Assembly: GCF_000516985.1 (NCBI RefSeq)
Contig: NW_006917092.1
Coordinates: 3,488,619 to 3,552,618, forward strand
Length of the DNA: 64,000 bases
Source: Pestalotiopsis fici W106-1
Taxonomy: Eukaryota; Ascomycota; Sordariomycetes; Amphisphaeriales; Sporocadaceae
Direction of reading: 5' to 3'
A model generated the notes under the pieces. The model did no database searches and was not told the DNA's origin. It saw only the letters and a list, made by a program, of their open reading frames with translations. The translations under genes and the position numbers were made by a program. Shown here piece by piece: positions 31,316-43,401 of this stretch. Each line of letters begins with the position of its first letter. Within the stretch, counting starts at the first letter, position 1.

Positions 31316-34279
31316 TTGAAAGCCAGGGCTGTGAAGTGTGATTTGATAAGTTGACGCGTACAGAGATAGAAAGCCAGTCGTTGAACAGCATGCCAGAAGA
31401 TAGATGCTCTCCAAGGGGATTGCCTCTCGGCCGGATGACTAGACGATACCAGCCCAAGCCATCACTATTTTCTGCCCAATCTTTACAAGTTCCCTTGCGC
31501 ATAGGTTGTCCACGCCATGTCCACCAACAGTACGACTATGGGCCAGAGAGCTCACGGCTACTATCTGTAGGTTCAGGGCACTGGACATCGCGAAAGGATG
31601 CAAGGGTCACCAACCTTATTTGCTCCAATATTTCTCGGGGTGATTGAAGCCGGCCGAATTGGGACAGAAGAGGATGATCCCATGGTCCAAGGCAGACATC
31701 ATTCCCGGCAGTATTGGTTTGAAAGCTGTTACATGGACATATATGGACGAGTGCCCGAACGAAAAACGGGAGCCACTGTTGAGGGATTTTTCCCCGGGAA
31801 AGTGGGCAAGCTATGGATGACGAGTATAGAGCTTCGTTAGGGTAACTTTCACGTGAAAACCCAAACTACAGTCAGTATTCGCGGTGGCTATCATTTTTCA
31901 GTTTTCTTTAATTTTTCGCCTTTCGCATAACAATATGCCGAGGCTAACTATATGCTGTGTAGCCGTTGCTTGAAAATCTGACAGAGGTGCCCAAAGACGA
32001 AACTAGGGAGACATTTTTCATCACAGGAAATTGGGTAATATACATCGTTGAAAACTCCCAATACTTGTCACCTGAAATACCAAGTACGTCTAGGTCAGAT
32101 TCTAGAATTCCATAAGAGCACAGTAGTACTTTGGGGTTGGAGCTGACCTTGAGTAGCGTAGGAGCAGTAGAGACGAACAACCTCATCACTACTCGGTGCT
32201 TCATGACGGGAAAATACTCCTGACATAGGCGTATCTACAGAGAAAGATCAGTCTGTTTCAAGCCGATATTTTTGCTTACCTAGTCCCTAACAATATTCCG
32301 AAGAAATCACGTATTCTTTCTGGTACTCTTGAAGGGAATGACATAAGTCCTACTTCCACTCCGTATGGCTACACTATCTCAGAAATATTCTTGATTGGCC
32401 AATATCACCGAGGTCCAGGCCAGATTCTTCTGCAGGATATATGATATGTTCGCATACCAGTGCGCTGAAAAAAAAAACTACACCTTACGAGTCAGTGTCC
32501 CGAACATGGACGTATAGTGTTTTTATTTTTCGGACATTGATAAGGAGTCTCAGTATTCAATATAACGCAAAATGATATGCCGTGGAAAGAGATGCAGCGA
32601 TGGTTCCATAGCCGACACCATTTGTGGGGCTCAAGATGTCTTCCAAGCCATCATGACGTGCATAGTATCGTGCTTAACGACGCAGAACCAGTCCGTCGAA
32701 TGAAGCGCGGCACGTGTGACACAGCCACATAGAGTCGGTCGTGTAATGCTGGCAGCCGGCTGCATATCGTCGGCACTAGAAGTGGACAAGCAACTCGTAT
32801 ACTCCAGGCAATCTGTGTTAGAACAGAGCGATGAAAGCCACTGGCCTATACCCCACAACTGGTAGACGTGCTGAACTGATTGTGGCGAGTGGTGCCCACT
32901 CATTAGTTGTCATGAAGGAGCCCTTCAAACAAGGAGAAATAGTTAGAACGATGATCATATTCTCTGCATTGGAACTTGTGGCTTCACCGCCACGAACATT
33001 ACAAGATCCGCGGGTGTTTCATGGCGGCACTGAATCTGAAAAGTGCTTCGATCGAGCGCGGGGGCCGGAAAAGGGGCCGCAGGGAGGCTTGTTTGAAAGG
33101 TGCCAGGCTGCCGGCTGCTCGGTCCAGATTATAAGCATGCTCGTTTCCGAAGCATGATTGGCTTGGCTTCATGCACCGACGTCATAAATGTGGTCTCTTT
33201 GAAACCGTCTCGTTGAATGGTGGTGCTAGATAACGCGTCAGTAGGAGCCGCCTTTTTCCAAGTCACGATAGTTACTTTATGGCTCGAGGCATAGGCAAAG
33301 ACTAGACCGTATGGATATCCGCCATTCATCTAGGCGATGATGCACAGGTTGTCCTCTTCAAGATTAGGGGACTATCACTTGGTGATTGCCCTACGGAAAG
33401 TCCAGTTTGGATATGACTGGCTTCTCGGGCAGCGTGTATACATACCTACTATTCTATCAAATAGACTTCGGAGCTGTTTCAGGTTATGCAGCGAATATAA
33501 TCAAAGATATCGTAGGACTGAAAAAGCAAGTGATTACGAATGTGCACAATAAAATAGAAACCAGTGACAATTTAATGTGCCGTCAGCTGCTCGCGTATCA
33601 CGATTAAAACCTTTTGCACCGCGGCTTGATCCTTGGGCGTACACCAAGATAGCCCCGGCGCTCTATCATCTCGTCAATCTGCATCTAGCGTTACACCAGA
33701 CTTGATGCCATTTGACATTTTGTCTTTTACAAAGGTGCATCCCACGCGGAATTTTGGTTCAGCGTGATAAGACCTTGACGTCGTGTGGGCACGTAGTGGA
33801 GGGGACAGTCTAGATCGCAGATCAACGGTTTTCGCCCGAGGGCTCCACATTCCCCAATCTCAGGGTGGTGCTGATCCTTGGAATAATCGCCGGCTCGCAT
33901 CGTGATTGGCCCACTACTGGAGGACCCTGAGCCTGGGCATATTCCCGAAAACAGGTTTTCTGCTTAGCCACAACACCATCCACAGGACTGTCGTCTCGCT
34001 TACGGGCGAACCCCCGCCGGACCCTGAGACGAGGGCTCGCGGGAGGCATGATATCATCCAGCACAACGTCATAGCTTGTGGCTGACATATGGTCGATAGC
34101 TCCGAGCTGTCGAACATATAAGTCTCTACGGACAGCGCACAATTAATCGTAAAGTTTACTCAGTATCAAACAACTATCTACCTCTTCTACACACGAACAA
34201 TCAAAGTCAAAGTCACTCGACTTGTCAACAAAGCTTCTCACTTCACATATCAAAACAAAAACTCTCCCACACTATCACA
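31316..34279. other. Gene-poor stretch
   Basis: About 3 kb with only short scattered frames. I see no domain, no splice-extendable frame and no mobile-element remnant. The last 150 bp contain the promoter and leader of the LEA-like gene. Confidence 0.5.
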
Positions 34280-34618
34280 ATGTCGAACAACGGAGGTCTC
34301 CTCGGCGGTCTGCTCGGTGGTGTCGACAATGTCCTCACCGGAGGTGAACAGGCCAAGGGCCAGGGCGGTCTCCTCGGAGGCGTCACCGGTGCCGTCGGCA
34401 GCACGACACAGGGCCTCGGTAACGGCCTGAACGCCACCACACAAGGCCTCGGCAACGCCGTGGGCAGCACCACGCAAGGCCTGGGCAGCGCCGTCGGCCA
34501 GACCACGCAAGGTCTCGGACAAACGGTCGGCGGTGTCGGCCAGCAGGTTGGCGGCGCCGTTGGAGGTGCCACTGGAGGCCAAGGCCAGGACAAGGGCTTC
34601 AAGAGCTACGGCATCTAA
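34280..34618 (+). CDS. Small glycine-rich protein with 11-residue repeats (LEA-like)
   Basis: Intronless 112-residue protein rich in Gly, Gln, Thr and Val, without signal peptide or Cys. The hexamer TTQGLG recurs at residues 42, 53, 64 and 75, an exact 11-residue period, with VG or LG pairs between. An 11-residue period is the hallmark of LEA-type desiccation/stress proteins that fold into amphipathic helices on drying or at membranes; this relation is inferred from periodicity, not from a domain match. GGLLGG-type repeats occupy residues 5-34, and the C-terminus QDKGFKSYGI is polar. Codons in the repeats are similar, so the gene may have grown by unit duplication. Confidence 0.8.
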   Translation: MSNNGGLLGGLLGGVDNVLTGGEQAKGQGGLLGGVTGAVGSTTQGLGNGLNATTQGLGNAVGSTTQGLGSAVGQTTQGLGQTVGGVGQQVGGAVGGATGGQGQDKGFKSYGI

Positions 34619-35257
34619 AATACTCTCAACAATTATGAGGAATATCATTGGGAATATAATCAAGACACGAATTGTATGATTTACGCATATTGGGAAACGG
34701 GTCGGGTTACGGAGGAACACAGGCAACTGCATAGCACATTTCAAGAATTAAAGTCAAAATTCACCTGCACAAATGAACTTCTGGTATTCATGTGACGCTT
34801 GGTCTGATGATCGGCCCAAACAGCATACAAGTCAAAATTATTTATACTATCATATTTTGGTATGGCCATATGCATGGAAGTATAACGTTTCAAAGCATGC
34901 CACGGTCATCTGCCGACAGTCTGAAGCCAAGGCAAACCTAGTATCCACATAAATTACACTCTAGTCCCGTCAACTTCCTATTTAGAAGTCACGTTAATGC
35001 ATACCTGGGGGTAGCGTATGGCCGGCATAAACATGATTGGCCCATAAGTCAAAGAACCATTTCGAGCTCTTAGCAAACATGACACTGGAGCTCTGCTTTT
35101 CTAGGCTTGCTGGGCTATATCGTCCGCTTGAGTATTTACTTGGCCCAACAAGATGCGATACAACCTATGCATTGTGAAAAGTCCACTGCGAACAATTAAA
35201 CTACCAATTCGTGTGTTCTATAAAATAACCCAACCATAACCCCATCATTTGCCCACT
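34619..35257. other. Intergenic region
   Basis: 639 bp between converging genes; nothing recognised apart from expected 3' flanks. Confidence 0.45.
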
Positions 35258-36753
35258 CTACTTCAGGCTCACTTTTGCACCGCCTTCCGGAAGTGGCGCA
35301 CTGAATAGAGCAAAGGGTCGCACCCGCCGGTCCGTACCAGGATACGATGCAGGCCCGAGATTGATCTGGTTGACTGTAAAATACAGATTGCCGTCTGCAG
35401 CTACTGACATTGTGTCGACCCAATTGATTCGAGGGTCTCTCACGAATGGCACGGTCGTCCCGTTCTTGGGATTGAACAGATTGACAGCGTTGGCCTCGTT
35501 GTTTCCGACGTAGATGTAGCCATCTGCGACGCAATTAGTCTTTTTCTTCCCTGAGGACAAACAGAAAATCAAACGCAATCATTTAATGTTCCGGGCGCCT
35601 CTGAAAATCCCATTCCATTAATTGTCAGCTAGGGGAATACTTACTGCTGTCTGTCTCGAAACCGTCACTTGCACCTTTCTCGCCGTGGCTAGTGACCCCC
35701 TGCTGAGCGAGGAGCTCGCTCGTGGCGTCTCGCGCGCGGAGCAGCGAGGTTGCGCAACTGTACAGGAAGCGCCCGCCCAGCGGACCCCAGTAGAGCCGCT
35801 CGCCATCAGCAGCCAGCGCAATGCCATCGGATCCGAGTGGAAACGAAGTGATTGGGTTGCCGCCGAGTGTGTAGTAGATGGGCTGTCCCCAGATGAAGGG
35901 GAGAAATTGGTACTCGGACCGGACTGGTTTTGCGAGGTCGAGGTGCCGCCAGCTCTCGCCGGAGCCGAGATCGACTATGATGATGCCATTACGACCCTCG
36001 GAGCTGCTGTCCGTAATGTATGCCACGCCCTCTCCGGATTCGGTCAGCTCGGGTCGTAGGTCGAAGCGAACATCATTCAGATAGGTGTCGGGAAATGCCA
36101 CCGTCTGTGGAAAGACAATGGTCTTGATCACTTGGTTTGTGCTCAAATCTACCCCTACTAGCTTTGGCCCTCCATAAGACGAGAAGACGAGGGTACCATC
36201 TGGTGTCAAGACACGCCCGGTATCCAGGATCCAGAGACGATCCGCTGGATCAATAACGACTGACTGAACACCAATGAGGTAATCCTGGTAGTTCGCTCCA
36301 GCTAATGACTCCTTGTTAGACGTGACAGAGTTGCAAGCATGGGCGAGAAGTCTTCACTAACTAGGGGGTGTTGTGGTATAATTGATGGCTCCTCCAGGCG
36401 GGTGGTTCATTTCCAGGGATGGGTACGCCGTCTCCTCAGTAAGCGAGGTGAGCTCGCCCACTGTGAAGACATCGTTTGAGCCATTGTACACATTTGTTGG
36501 ATCGAGGCCTGCCAGGATGTTGTCAAACAATGTTCAGACCGGGGCAATGTCAATAGTGCGTGAGCGTACCTCCCGGAAAATTAGAGAATTTCCTCCCTGT
36601 GCTTGATACTGCGATGCCTGTTGGCCATTGACCGTAGTAGGCATGTTGAATCTCCAGCGCTGGGCCGTATACGCCAGGATCGCTAATGAAAGTGATATCC
36701 TGCGCCCATGCGACAACGGCGAAAGCGCCAATGACTATTGCAGTTAGCTGCAT
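35258..36753 (-). CDS. Secreted major royal jelly protein / Yellow-like beta-propeller
   Basis: A 426-residue secreted protein; minus-strand exons 36570-36753, 36362-36508, 35645-36301 and 35258-35550, all in frame. It begins with a signal peptide (MQLTAIVIGAFAVVAWA). Family (MRJP/Yellow, PF03022-like) segments are visible: YGQWPTGIAVSSTGRKF, a second-exon GLDP motif, GVQSVVIDPADRLWILDTGR, FPDTYLNDVRFDLR, YITDSSSEGRNGIIIVDL, SDGIALAADGERLYW, and the C-terminal NWVDTMSVAADGNLYFTVNQ. The family forms a six-bladed propeller; insect members act in pigment chemistry or bind small ligands, while fungal ones are largely uncharacterised, and some are compared with gluconolactonase/SMP-30 proteins. 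The extracellular location is well supported; the reaction is not. Confidence 0.9.
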
Positions 36754-37325
36754 GACAGGTGAGACTATAGACTTGTTTGTTGTTGCAAACCGTGATCAAA
36801 AATAGCCAAGACAAGTATGCATTCCAACAAGACAATTGATTAGCAGCCTGGCCATCTTATACATGGCCCACCAATCGCATTGTCGTCCGTTGGTTGGCCT
36901 TATCGTACCATCTACACTTTCGTCCCATGGCAATTGACATTTTTCATGACGTCTTCTATTGGTGTATACGGTCTGTGCGGTCACGTAGTTGTGTTGCAAT
37001 GCTTTTGGTCCCCGCATTCGTCGGCCTCTTGGCTTTCGTTATTTTGAGTTCTACATCCCCGGATAGCCGCATTAGGGCCTAGCTCGGCCAGCACTCCCAG
37101 CGGATCTGCCCGCCCTCCCCGCAGTACACCAACAGCATACCGGATGCCAGTGGATGGACTCTGGAGTATGATGGACGTCCGTCGGTTGAATATGACCGAG
37201 TTTGAACCGTGACTGCAGCATTTCAAATTCTCGTGATTCCAGGGGTACAGTTAGCAACAAAATAGTCAAACTGGGAGTGCTATGTCTTGAATACTCCATT
37301 GATATTGACGCAGCTGTCTATCGTA
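36754..37325. other. Intergenic region
   Basis: 572 bp upstream of the propeller gene and downstream of the Rossmann-fold gene; no gene supported. Confidence 0.45.
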
Positions 37326-38210
37326 CTAGACGCGTCCCTGACTAGGCCAGATGCCCATCTTCTTCCAGAATGCTCTTCCATCTAGAACCCGGCCGAGGAG
37401 GGCAGTATCCCGGGGCAAGGCGCGCACGCCTTCTTCCTCCATCAATTCACCAACCCAAGTCTGTAGCTGCTTCTGCTTTGAAACTTCAGCCTCGTCAATC
37501 TGGCTTGTGCCTAATTCGGCTTCCCGGAGCAGTTTCGATGCCCAATCCTGTACCAAATCCCACCAGTCGTACGTGTGAAGATCGCACAAAAGCCAGCGCT
37601 TCGCAGGCGTGAAGGTGTGGTGTATCGCAAGAATGGCACGAGCGACATCTTCGCCGTGGATCAGATGCAGCGCGCCCTTGGCCTTGAGGTCAGGCTTGGT
37701 CTTGACGATCCTGTCCACCCAGTTGCGAGGCTGGCGAGCGCCTCCGTAGAGGCCGGCCAAGTCCAATACGGCGCCATTGGCGACTTGCATCAATTCATCC
37801 TCGGCAATGGCGCGGGCATTGGCCGTGTCGTAGGGTGAGTTGTCATCCTGCCAACCGGCGCCCTTCCAGATGCTCGTTGCGCCAAGCTGAACGTATTGAG
37901 GTCTGCTGCCCTGGTGTGTCTTCTCGTAAAAGCTTGTCAAGTGCTTGGACTGCCCTGTTCCCTTGAGAGGAAACGTGATGACTACCGTGACGGCAGACGG
38001 CAACCGCTTAAACTGCCCCTCCTCGTTGGAGTCGGGATCGTACCTGAATGGTATGGTGCCATTGCGTCCATCCGTCGTGGTAGCAGCGTAGGAAATCTTC
38101 TTCCTGTCCAGAAGAGGAAGGAGAAAATCGCCTGTCCAACCTGCACCGAGGACCAAGAGATCCACGTGATCCGGCGTTGGTCTCAGCATTGCTTCTTCTT
38201 TGTCTTCCAT
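37326..38210 (-). CDS. NAD(P)-binding Rossmann-fold protein (atypical short-chain/epimerase-like)
   Basis: Intronless 294-residue protein. The nucleotide-binding motif GAGWTG lies at residues 22-27 in the context DLLVLGAGWTGDFLLPLL, followed by ISYAATTTDGR, where a basic residue after the second strand could fit NADP. Later segments YVQLGATSIWKG, YDTANARAIAEDELMQ, VLDLAGLYGGARQPRNWVDRI and HLIHGEDVARAILAI match the extended short-chain/epimerase-like fold of the YeeZ type, but the Tyr-x3-Lys catalytic pair is not obvious. Start taken at 38210, just before the conserved part; an in-frame ATG at 38360 would add 50 basic residues that could be a leader. Function: probable oxidoreductase or regulatory homologue, substrate unknown. 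Confidence 0.83.
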   Translation of the reverse strand: MEDKEEAMLRPTPDHVDLLVLGAGWTGDFLLPLLDRKKISYAATTTDGRNGTIPFRYDPDSNEEGQFKRLPSAVTVVITFPLKGTGQSKHLTSFYEKTHQGSRPQYVQLGATSIWKGAGWQDDNSPYDTANARAIAEDELMQVANGAVLDLAGLYGGARQPRNWVDRIVKTKPDLKAKGALHLIHGEDVARAILAIHHTFTPAKRWLLCDLHTYDWWDLVQDWASKLLREAELGTSQIDEAEVSKQKQLQTWVGELMEEEGVRALPRDTALLGRVLDGRAFWKKMGIWPSQGRV

Positions 38211-38702
38211 ATGACGTCTTTGGTGATGTTTTTGTTGTTTTCGCCGGAGTTCAAGGTGTAATTGTGGAGATTCTCTGTGCGACAATTGAGTTTTGGTGGC
38301 CCCGCCCCGCCCCCCAGGAGTTGCTTCAGCGTTCCTAGGTGCGCTCTTCAGCGGAGCCATCCACTGTCGCCGCTTGGCCAAGTTGCGTCTCGGAGAGCTA
38401 AATCCCAGCGCGAAAAATATCCATTCCAGTCGTTGATCTGGCCGTTTTCCATCACAAACTATCGCGTTGCGTTGAGAATTGTATCTGATGAATACATTTA
38501 GCAATATCGCAGCAAAGTGTTAGGAACCTTGCCAAATATTGGCAGATAAAGCGTCCGGGTCCTTTTCAGGGCCTTTCAGTACTAACTCGGAATGTACTCT
38601 GTAGTACGCAGCGCCCGCTTCGGCGTCATTCAGCCACATCTTGCAGATCGGATATGTGCAATGATCTACCTGCATACAAGCACCCAATCCAATGCATTGA
38701 AC
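38211..38702. other. Intergenic region
   Basis: 492 bp between the Rossmann-fold gene start and the regulator gene end. The first 150 bp stay open in frame with the Rossmann-fold gene and may be 5' leader or coding. Confidence 0.4.
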
Positions 38703-40780
38703 TCAATTTGCGAAGTTGTTCCAAAAGGCCCAGTCAATGTCTTCGAAATTGAGATCGAATAGACCATCTGCCTCATCTTCAAGGGAGAAGCTCTGAGGGG
38801 CGTCAGTCGCTACCGGTTCTTCATGTCTGCCCATATCTTGTGCGGCAGCTACTTCTGTTGATGTCGCCATGAATCTGGCTAGACGGTCCTCGAGATCTCG
38901 AACAAATTCAGGCTTTGGAGCGTCTCGATCGACAGTCCCCTTGGTCTTGCAAGACTTCCATGCTGCCACTGTCAACTCGGCTGCGTGGAGTCTTCTGCGG
39001 TCTTCTACGAACTCGAGAAGAGATGTGTTGGTTGTATAAAGGTCCGATAGCACCGTCCATACACGTTGACACTTTTCTGCGTCGGTCTCGTTCGAGGCTT
39101 CGATCAGCACAATCATGACTAGAGATGGTAAGTTTCAATCGAGAAAGGGTATTAGACATGCTCACATGCAGGCCATGGAAAGCCATTCGTAGTCAACCAA
39201 CGAAACGCTCGGATATTCTGATGCGAGTGAAACGCAATGGAATATTCGATACATTGCGCTGATAACGCCAAAAGTGCACCGCGATCCTCTTGATTAACAT
39301 GGCCCCCAGTCAATAAAATTCTCTGCCGAAAGACGCAGATGAGGGCTCGGGATGCAATTTGTAATATCGTGTGCAGAGGTTTAATTGGATCGCAATACTG
39401 AAGAAATTTCTTGTTCAACCCATCTTCTAGATGATCAATGAAAGTTTCCTTGGTCCGGATGGGTATTGACTGGTTTGTCGACCACGACAGCTCAAATCGG
39501 CCCTTGTCTGCGTGGTATCGGCGCTGCTCGTACAAGACATAGTAGGTGAACAAGCAGTATGCCATGCTGGTCAGGCCGACTCTTTCTTTGGGAAATGTCT
39601 CGCTTCCCGGGGTAAAGTCCTCATCCTCAATGTTGAGAGGCAACTTTGCATCCCATTCAATCATGAGAGTCGAGGGAGTTACTCCTAGCCTTATTGCTAA
39701 GATCAAGTCGAGGTACTGCAGCTGCCACCAAAGGCGCCTGCGCTCTTCCGTCTCCGGTGGAGAGAGGCCCAGAAGGGTACCATCTCGATGGACACCCAGC
39801 TTTTCGCCGTTGCGGATGGCGAGTCCCATCAAAGTCCACAGACTTTGCGTACTGAGACAATCCAGGCTTACAAACTGCAAGGAATGTTAATACCGTGGAC
39901 GGTTGTAGGAATCATCGATCAATATGAACTCGTACCAAATAGATTGCCAGGGCTTTGAGAGCAACCACATTTTTAATACTCAGCAGGTTCGTCTTGGCAA
40001 TTGCCTTCTCGCACATTACAACGCACTCGGTGACGATGAAGGTGCGTGGTTGCCCAAACCTTTCCCTGCATTCGGCGTCGGTCAGGCTAATAATACTGGC
40101 CAAGTGAATAGAAGAAACAAGTGATTTCTCAGCATCATCCAGGAGTAGTGTTGAGCTTGTTGATGTCATGGCTAACTCGAGACGCTCCAGGTCCCAATTG
40201 AACATGATCTTGATAAAGGGATGCACTCTTTGTTTGTAGATAGCAAACACCATTTGCCCCTTTTCTCTCAAGCAATTCGGTATAGAAACTTGAGATGCTG
40301 AGTAGGCACCTAGGATGCTTTCGAAGGCTGCCGGAGCAGACTTGAGGAGGAGCGGGTGAGTCGCCGCGACAGTGCGATGTCCGCTTTCACGATGTCCATG
40401 AACAAACCATGCACGTCTAAAATTTCAGCACATCCGTGGCACCGAGTTCCTATATGATTTACTCACGACTCAAGATAGTATTGTTGCCCATCCTGTTCCA
40501 CTATAACAGGATCTTTGCTGTTTTTATCGGCTGGAGTAGCCGCTTCTTGGCTCTGATGAGGTGAAATGGCAACATGCGCTCCAGGCGAGATGGCCGTACT
40601 ATCTGACAAACGGCTAACAAATGGTCTGGCGACATGTTCGGGCTTTCTGATGCCGTTGGTAGCAGGGGGCTCAGCATAGCTGCAGTGATCTTGCTTTCTT
40701 CGCTTGCAATTTGAGCACGGCTCTTCCTTGTCGCAGCGAACTTTGCGCTTAGCACACGGCTCACACGCTTGATTGCGCAT
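38703..40780 (-). CDS. Zn2Cys6 fungal transcription factor
   Basis: A 639-residue regulator; minus-strand exons 40467-40780, 39936-40416, 39166-39874 and 38703-39118. The zinc cluster lies at the very N-terminus, Cys6, 9, 16, 22, 25 and 33 (last spacing X7), with the usual KRKVRC basic core. The middle region carries the fungal-specific transcription factor signature: CVVMCEKAIAKTN, then across an intron SLWTLMGLAIRNGEKLGVHRDG, LGLSPPETEERRRLWWQL and YLDLILAIRLG. The C-terminus is acidic (LEDEADGLFDLNFEDIDW) and ends in a hydrophobic/acidic patch typical of activation domains. It is transcribed divergently from an MFS exporter 419 bp away, a common arrangement for a pathway regulator and its transporter. 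Confidence 0.92.
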
Positions 40781-41199
40781 TGTTAACTCGTTCCTGGTAG
40801 GAGGGTCGTCGCTTGACCGAGGACAGTCTGTGTAAAGGCGAGGGAGTTATCTAACCTAGAGTCTCGGACGACACTGCTTGGACCAAAGCTCGGTAGTGGG
40901 GCCGAGTTCTGTCTCGGGCCCGAGCTCGGAGTGGATCTCGGGCATCTGGCGAGCCAATCAGACGGCAGAAGTAGAGACAGGCAGGGGTCGCAACATTGTT
41001 GATTTTCAAGATCATGATGACATCGAAAGACAATATCAGGTCTTGAAAACAGTTATTTAATTGTTCTTGGCCTTTGCTTCAAAATGATTCTTTGTATTTC
41101 TCCTGGTTCATCAAGAGCCGCGAATTGCCCCTTTGTCGAAGCAATCTTGCAACTTACACCAGCATTTGTACCACACGTAGTTACACCACGAGCTTGAGG
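40781..41199. promoter_or_regulatory. Divergent promoter between regulator and MFS exporter
   Basis: 419 bp serving both genes. It contains a dense group of CTCGG/CCGAG elements (listed separately), the strongest candidate for regulator binding in the window. Confidence 0.6.
40863..40941. promoter_or_regulatory. Cluster of CTCGG/CCGAG sites with 12-bp period
   Basis: CTCGG at 40863, 40889, 40913, 40925 and 40937; CCGAG at 40902 and 40920. The sites at 40889, 40913, 40925 and 40937 are in register at multiples of 12 bp. A perfect 12-bp palindrome CTCGGGCCCGAG occupies 40913-40924. CGG half-sites in direct or inverted pairs are what Zn2Cys6 dimers bind, so autoregulation plus control of the exporter is plausible. 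Confidence 0.6.
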
Positions 41200-42909
41200 A
41201 TGCAGACTCAGTCCACTGCAATGGACGAGTCTCAGAAAACAAAGACGCCTGACGCCGACCCTGTTGAAAAGCAAGATAATGACCAGTATCCGTCTCGCAA
41301 AGTCGTCTTACCCGCGATGGCCGCAATCTGGCTGGCCTTCTTTCTTGTAGCTCTAGTAAGGATTCTTCCCTTCTTCACTTGACCAAATCAAGCCTAATAA
41401 TGCTCTCTAGGATCGCACCATCATTGGAACGGCCATCCCGACCATATCGGCAGACTTCAATAGTTTTGGGGACATAGCCTGGTACGAATCAGGGTTTCTC
41501 TTGCCTCTATGCGTCCTCCAGCTACCTTTTGGTCTTGTATACAAGTACTATTCCACGAAATGGGTGCTCATCTCACTTGTCGCCATCTTTGAAATTGGGT
41601 CCCTCGTCTGCGCAACAGCCCCCAACTCAAACGCACTCATAGTTGGCCGTGTCATTACCGGTATTGGAGGTGCTGGCATTTCCGCTGGTGCCTTTCTCTT
41701 GATCACCTTTCTTGTACCTTTGGCATCTCGGCCAAAGTATATTGGTGCTCTCGGCTCCGTATTCGGCATAACGTCTGCCATTGGTCCTATACTCGGCGGT
41801 TATCTGACTTCCATCACCTGGCGCTGGTGCTTTTGGATCAATATCCCCGTCGGTGTTGTCTCCTTGATCCTGCTCATCCTGTTGACGCCCAAAACGCCAC
41901 CTACGATGAAACGAGCAGATACTTGGCTTGGTAAGGTCCAGCAGCTGGACCCTTTGGGATTCATCTTGGTTGCTCCAGCAGTAATCTGTTTGCTTTTCGC
42001 TTTGGAATGGGGCGGCGTCAGATTTCCCTGGTCCAACGGGCATATTATTGCTCTGTTTGTTGTGTTTGGTGTTCTTTTCTCGGCGTTCATTGCCTCACAA
42101 GTATGGCTCAAAGAAAAGGCAACTGTCCCACCGCGAATTGCTCTGAATCGGAGTATCCTTTCGGGGTGTTTTGCCTACGTCGGAACCGGATCGGTGCTTG
42201 TCATATACGCATTTTACTTGCCGATCTGGTTTCAGGTTATCCAAGGCAAATCATCCCAGGACTCGGGTGTCTCTTTGCTGCCACTTCTGCTGGGAATCGT
42301 CTGTGCGGTTATAGGCAGTGGTATTCTTACCAGCATCATCGGTTACTATACTGCCTTGATGATCACTGGAAGCGCTCTTCTTATTGTTGGGTCAGCTCTG
42401 ATTACAACGTGGGTACCTGATACGATGACGGGCATCTGGATTGGCTTTCAGGTAAGCAGATACAAATCGCTTCTCAGGATTACGATTGACTAGGAACACA
42501 GATCATTGTTGGCGTGGGCATAGGCATAGGACTGCAGCAACCAAATGTTGCAGCCCAGACCGTCATGCCCCCAAATGACATGTCCATTGCGTTGTCATTG
42601 CTTAATTTCGTTAATTTCCTGGGCTCAACCATCTTCATTACAGTCTCACAGACTCTCCTCGAGACAAAGCTCGTAGAGAAGTTAGGCGGCATCATTCCTA
42701 ATCTCGATGCCTCGAGTCTCGCAAATGGAGGAGCAACCTCTTTACGTGACATGGTTTCCAGTGACTTGCTTCCAGTTGTGCTGGATATTTACAACGAGTC
42801 AATGAGGTCAATCTGGTACTTGGCTCTGGGCCTGTCATGCTTGGGTCTTTTGGCTTCACTTGCAATGCCATGGAACAGTGTGAAATCAAAGAAAAATGAA
42901 GACACATAA
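41200..42909 (+). CDS. MFS transporter, DHA2-like (14-TM) exporter
   Basis: A 534-residue integral membrane protein; exons 41200-41355, 41411-42451 and 42502-42909, phase 0 at both introns. After a hydrophilic N-terminus (KTPDADPVEKQDND) come many hydrophobic helices. The family motif DRTIIGTAIPTI follows the first intron, with VGRVITGIGGAGISAGA and FGITSAIGPILGGYL typical of drug:H+ antiporter group 2, which includes fungal toxin and drug exporters. The stretch FLPIWFQVIQG and the C-terminal helix YLALGLSCLGLLASLAMPW also fit. Proton-driven efflux of a small organic molecule is expected. Its divergent pairing with a Zn2Cys6 regulator supports inducible expression. Confidence 0.92.
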
Positions 42910-43401
42910 ACCGGGAAGTCGTCAGAAAAGGAGGCAACCTAGATCAGCGTTCATTTTATCATGTGGATATGGAACCAAATTTGCATTCCATGCTTTGGAA
43001 TAATGCAAGCCTGTTTAGCATCGCATCGAACTCGCTTGGTCCTCGAAAATGGGCTTCGGATTCGATATCTTCTTGAAAGGGGTGTGCTTTAGATTGGTCA
43101 GAATTTCATCAAACAGTACTAGGCTACCAGTTACGTAGGTGATGGTCGCATTTCAGAACTCAGTATGTAGACAATCAATAGCAATACAAGGTCGCTTATT
43201 GGCGGGCTGCGCAATTCGAACATTATTGTTTCCATCATGCTCTTCCACAATTTGGAAAAAGCCTCAGTTACGATAATGTCCACCATCTACAAGCTTGTCC
43301 AAGACTAATGTGATATATGAGTTGCTATGTGCCAAGACTGATACAATACAATGCATCTTACTTCATGTGGAGTGTTCGCGAGCCTCTCCATCTCCTCATA
43401 A
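42910..43401. other. Intergenic region
   Basis: 492 bp between converging MFS and GH43 genes; nothing recognised. Confidence 0.45.

Noticed and set aside
33822..34142. 106-codon minus-strand frame
   Set aside because: No ATG at its start, no recognisable family, and it sits in the promoter area of the LEA-like gene.
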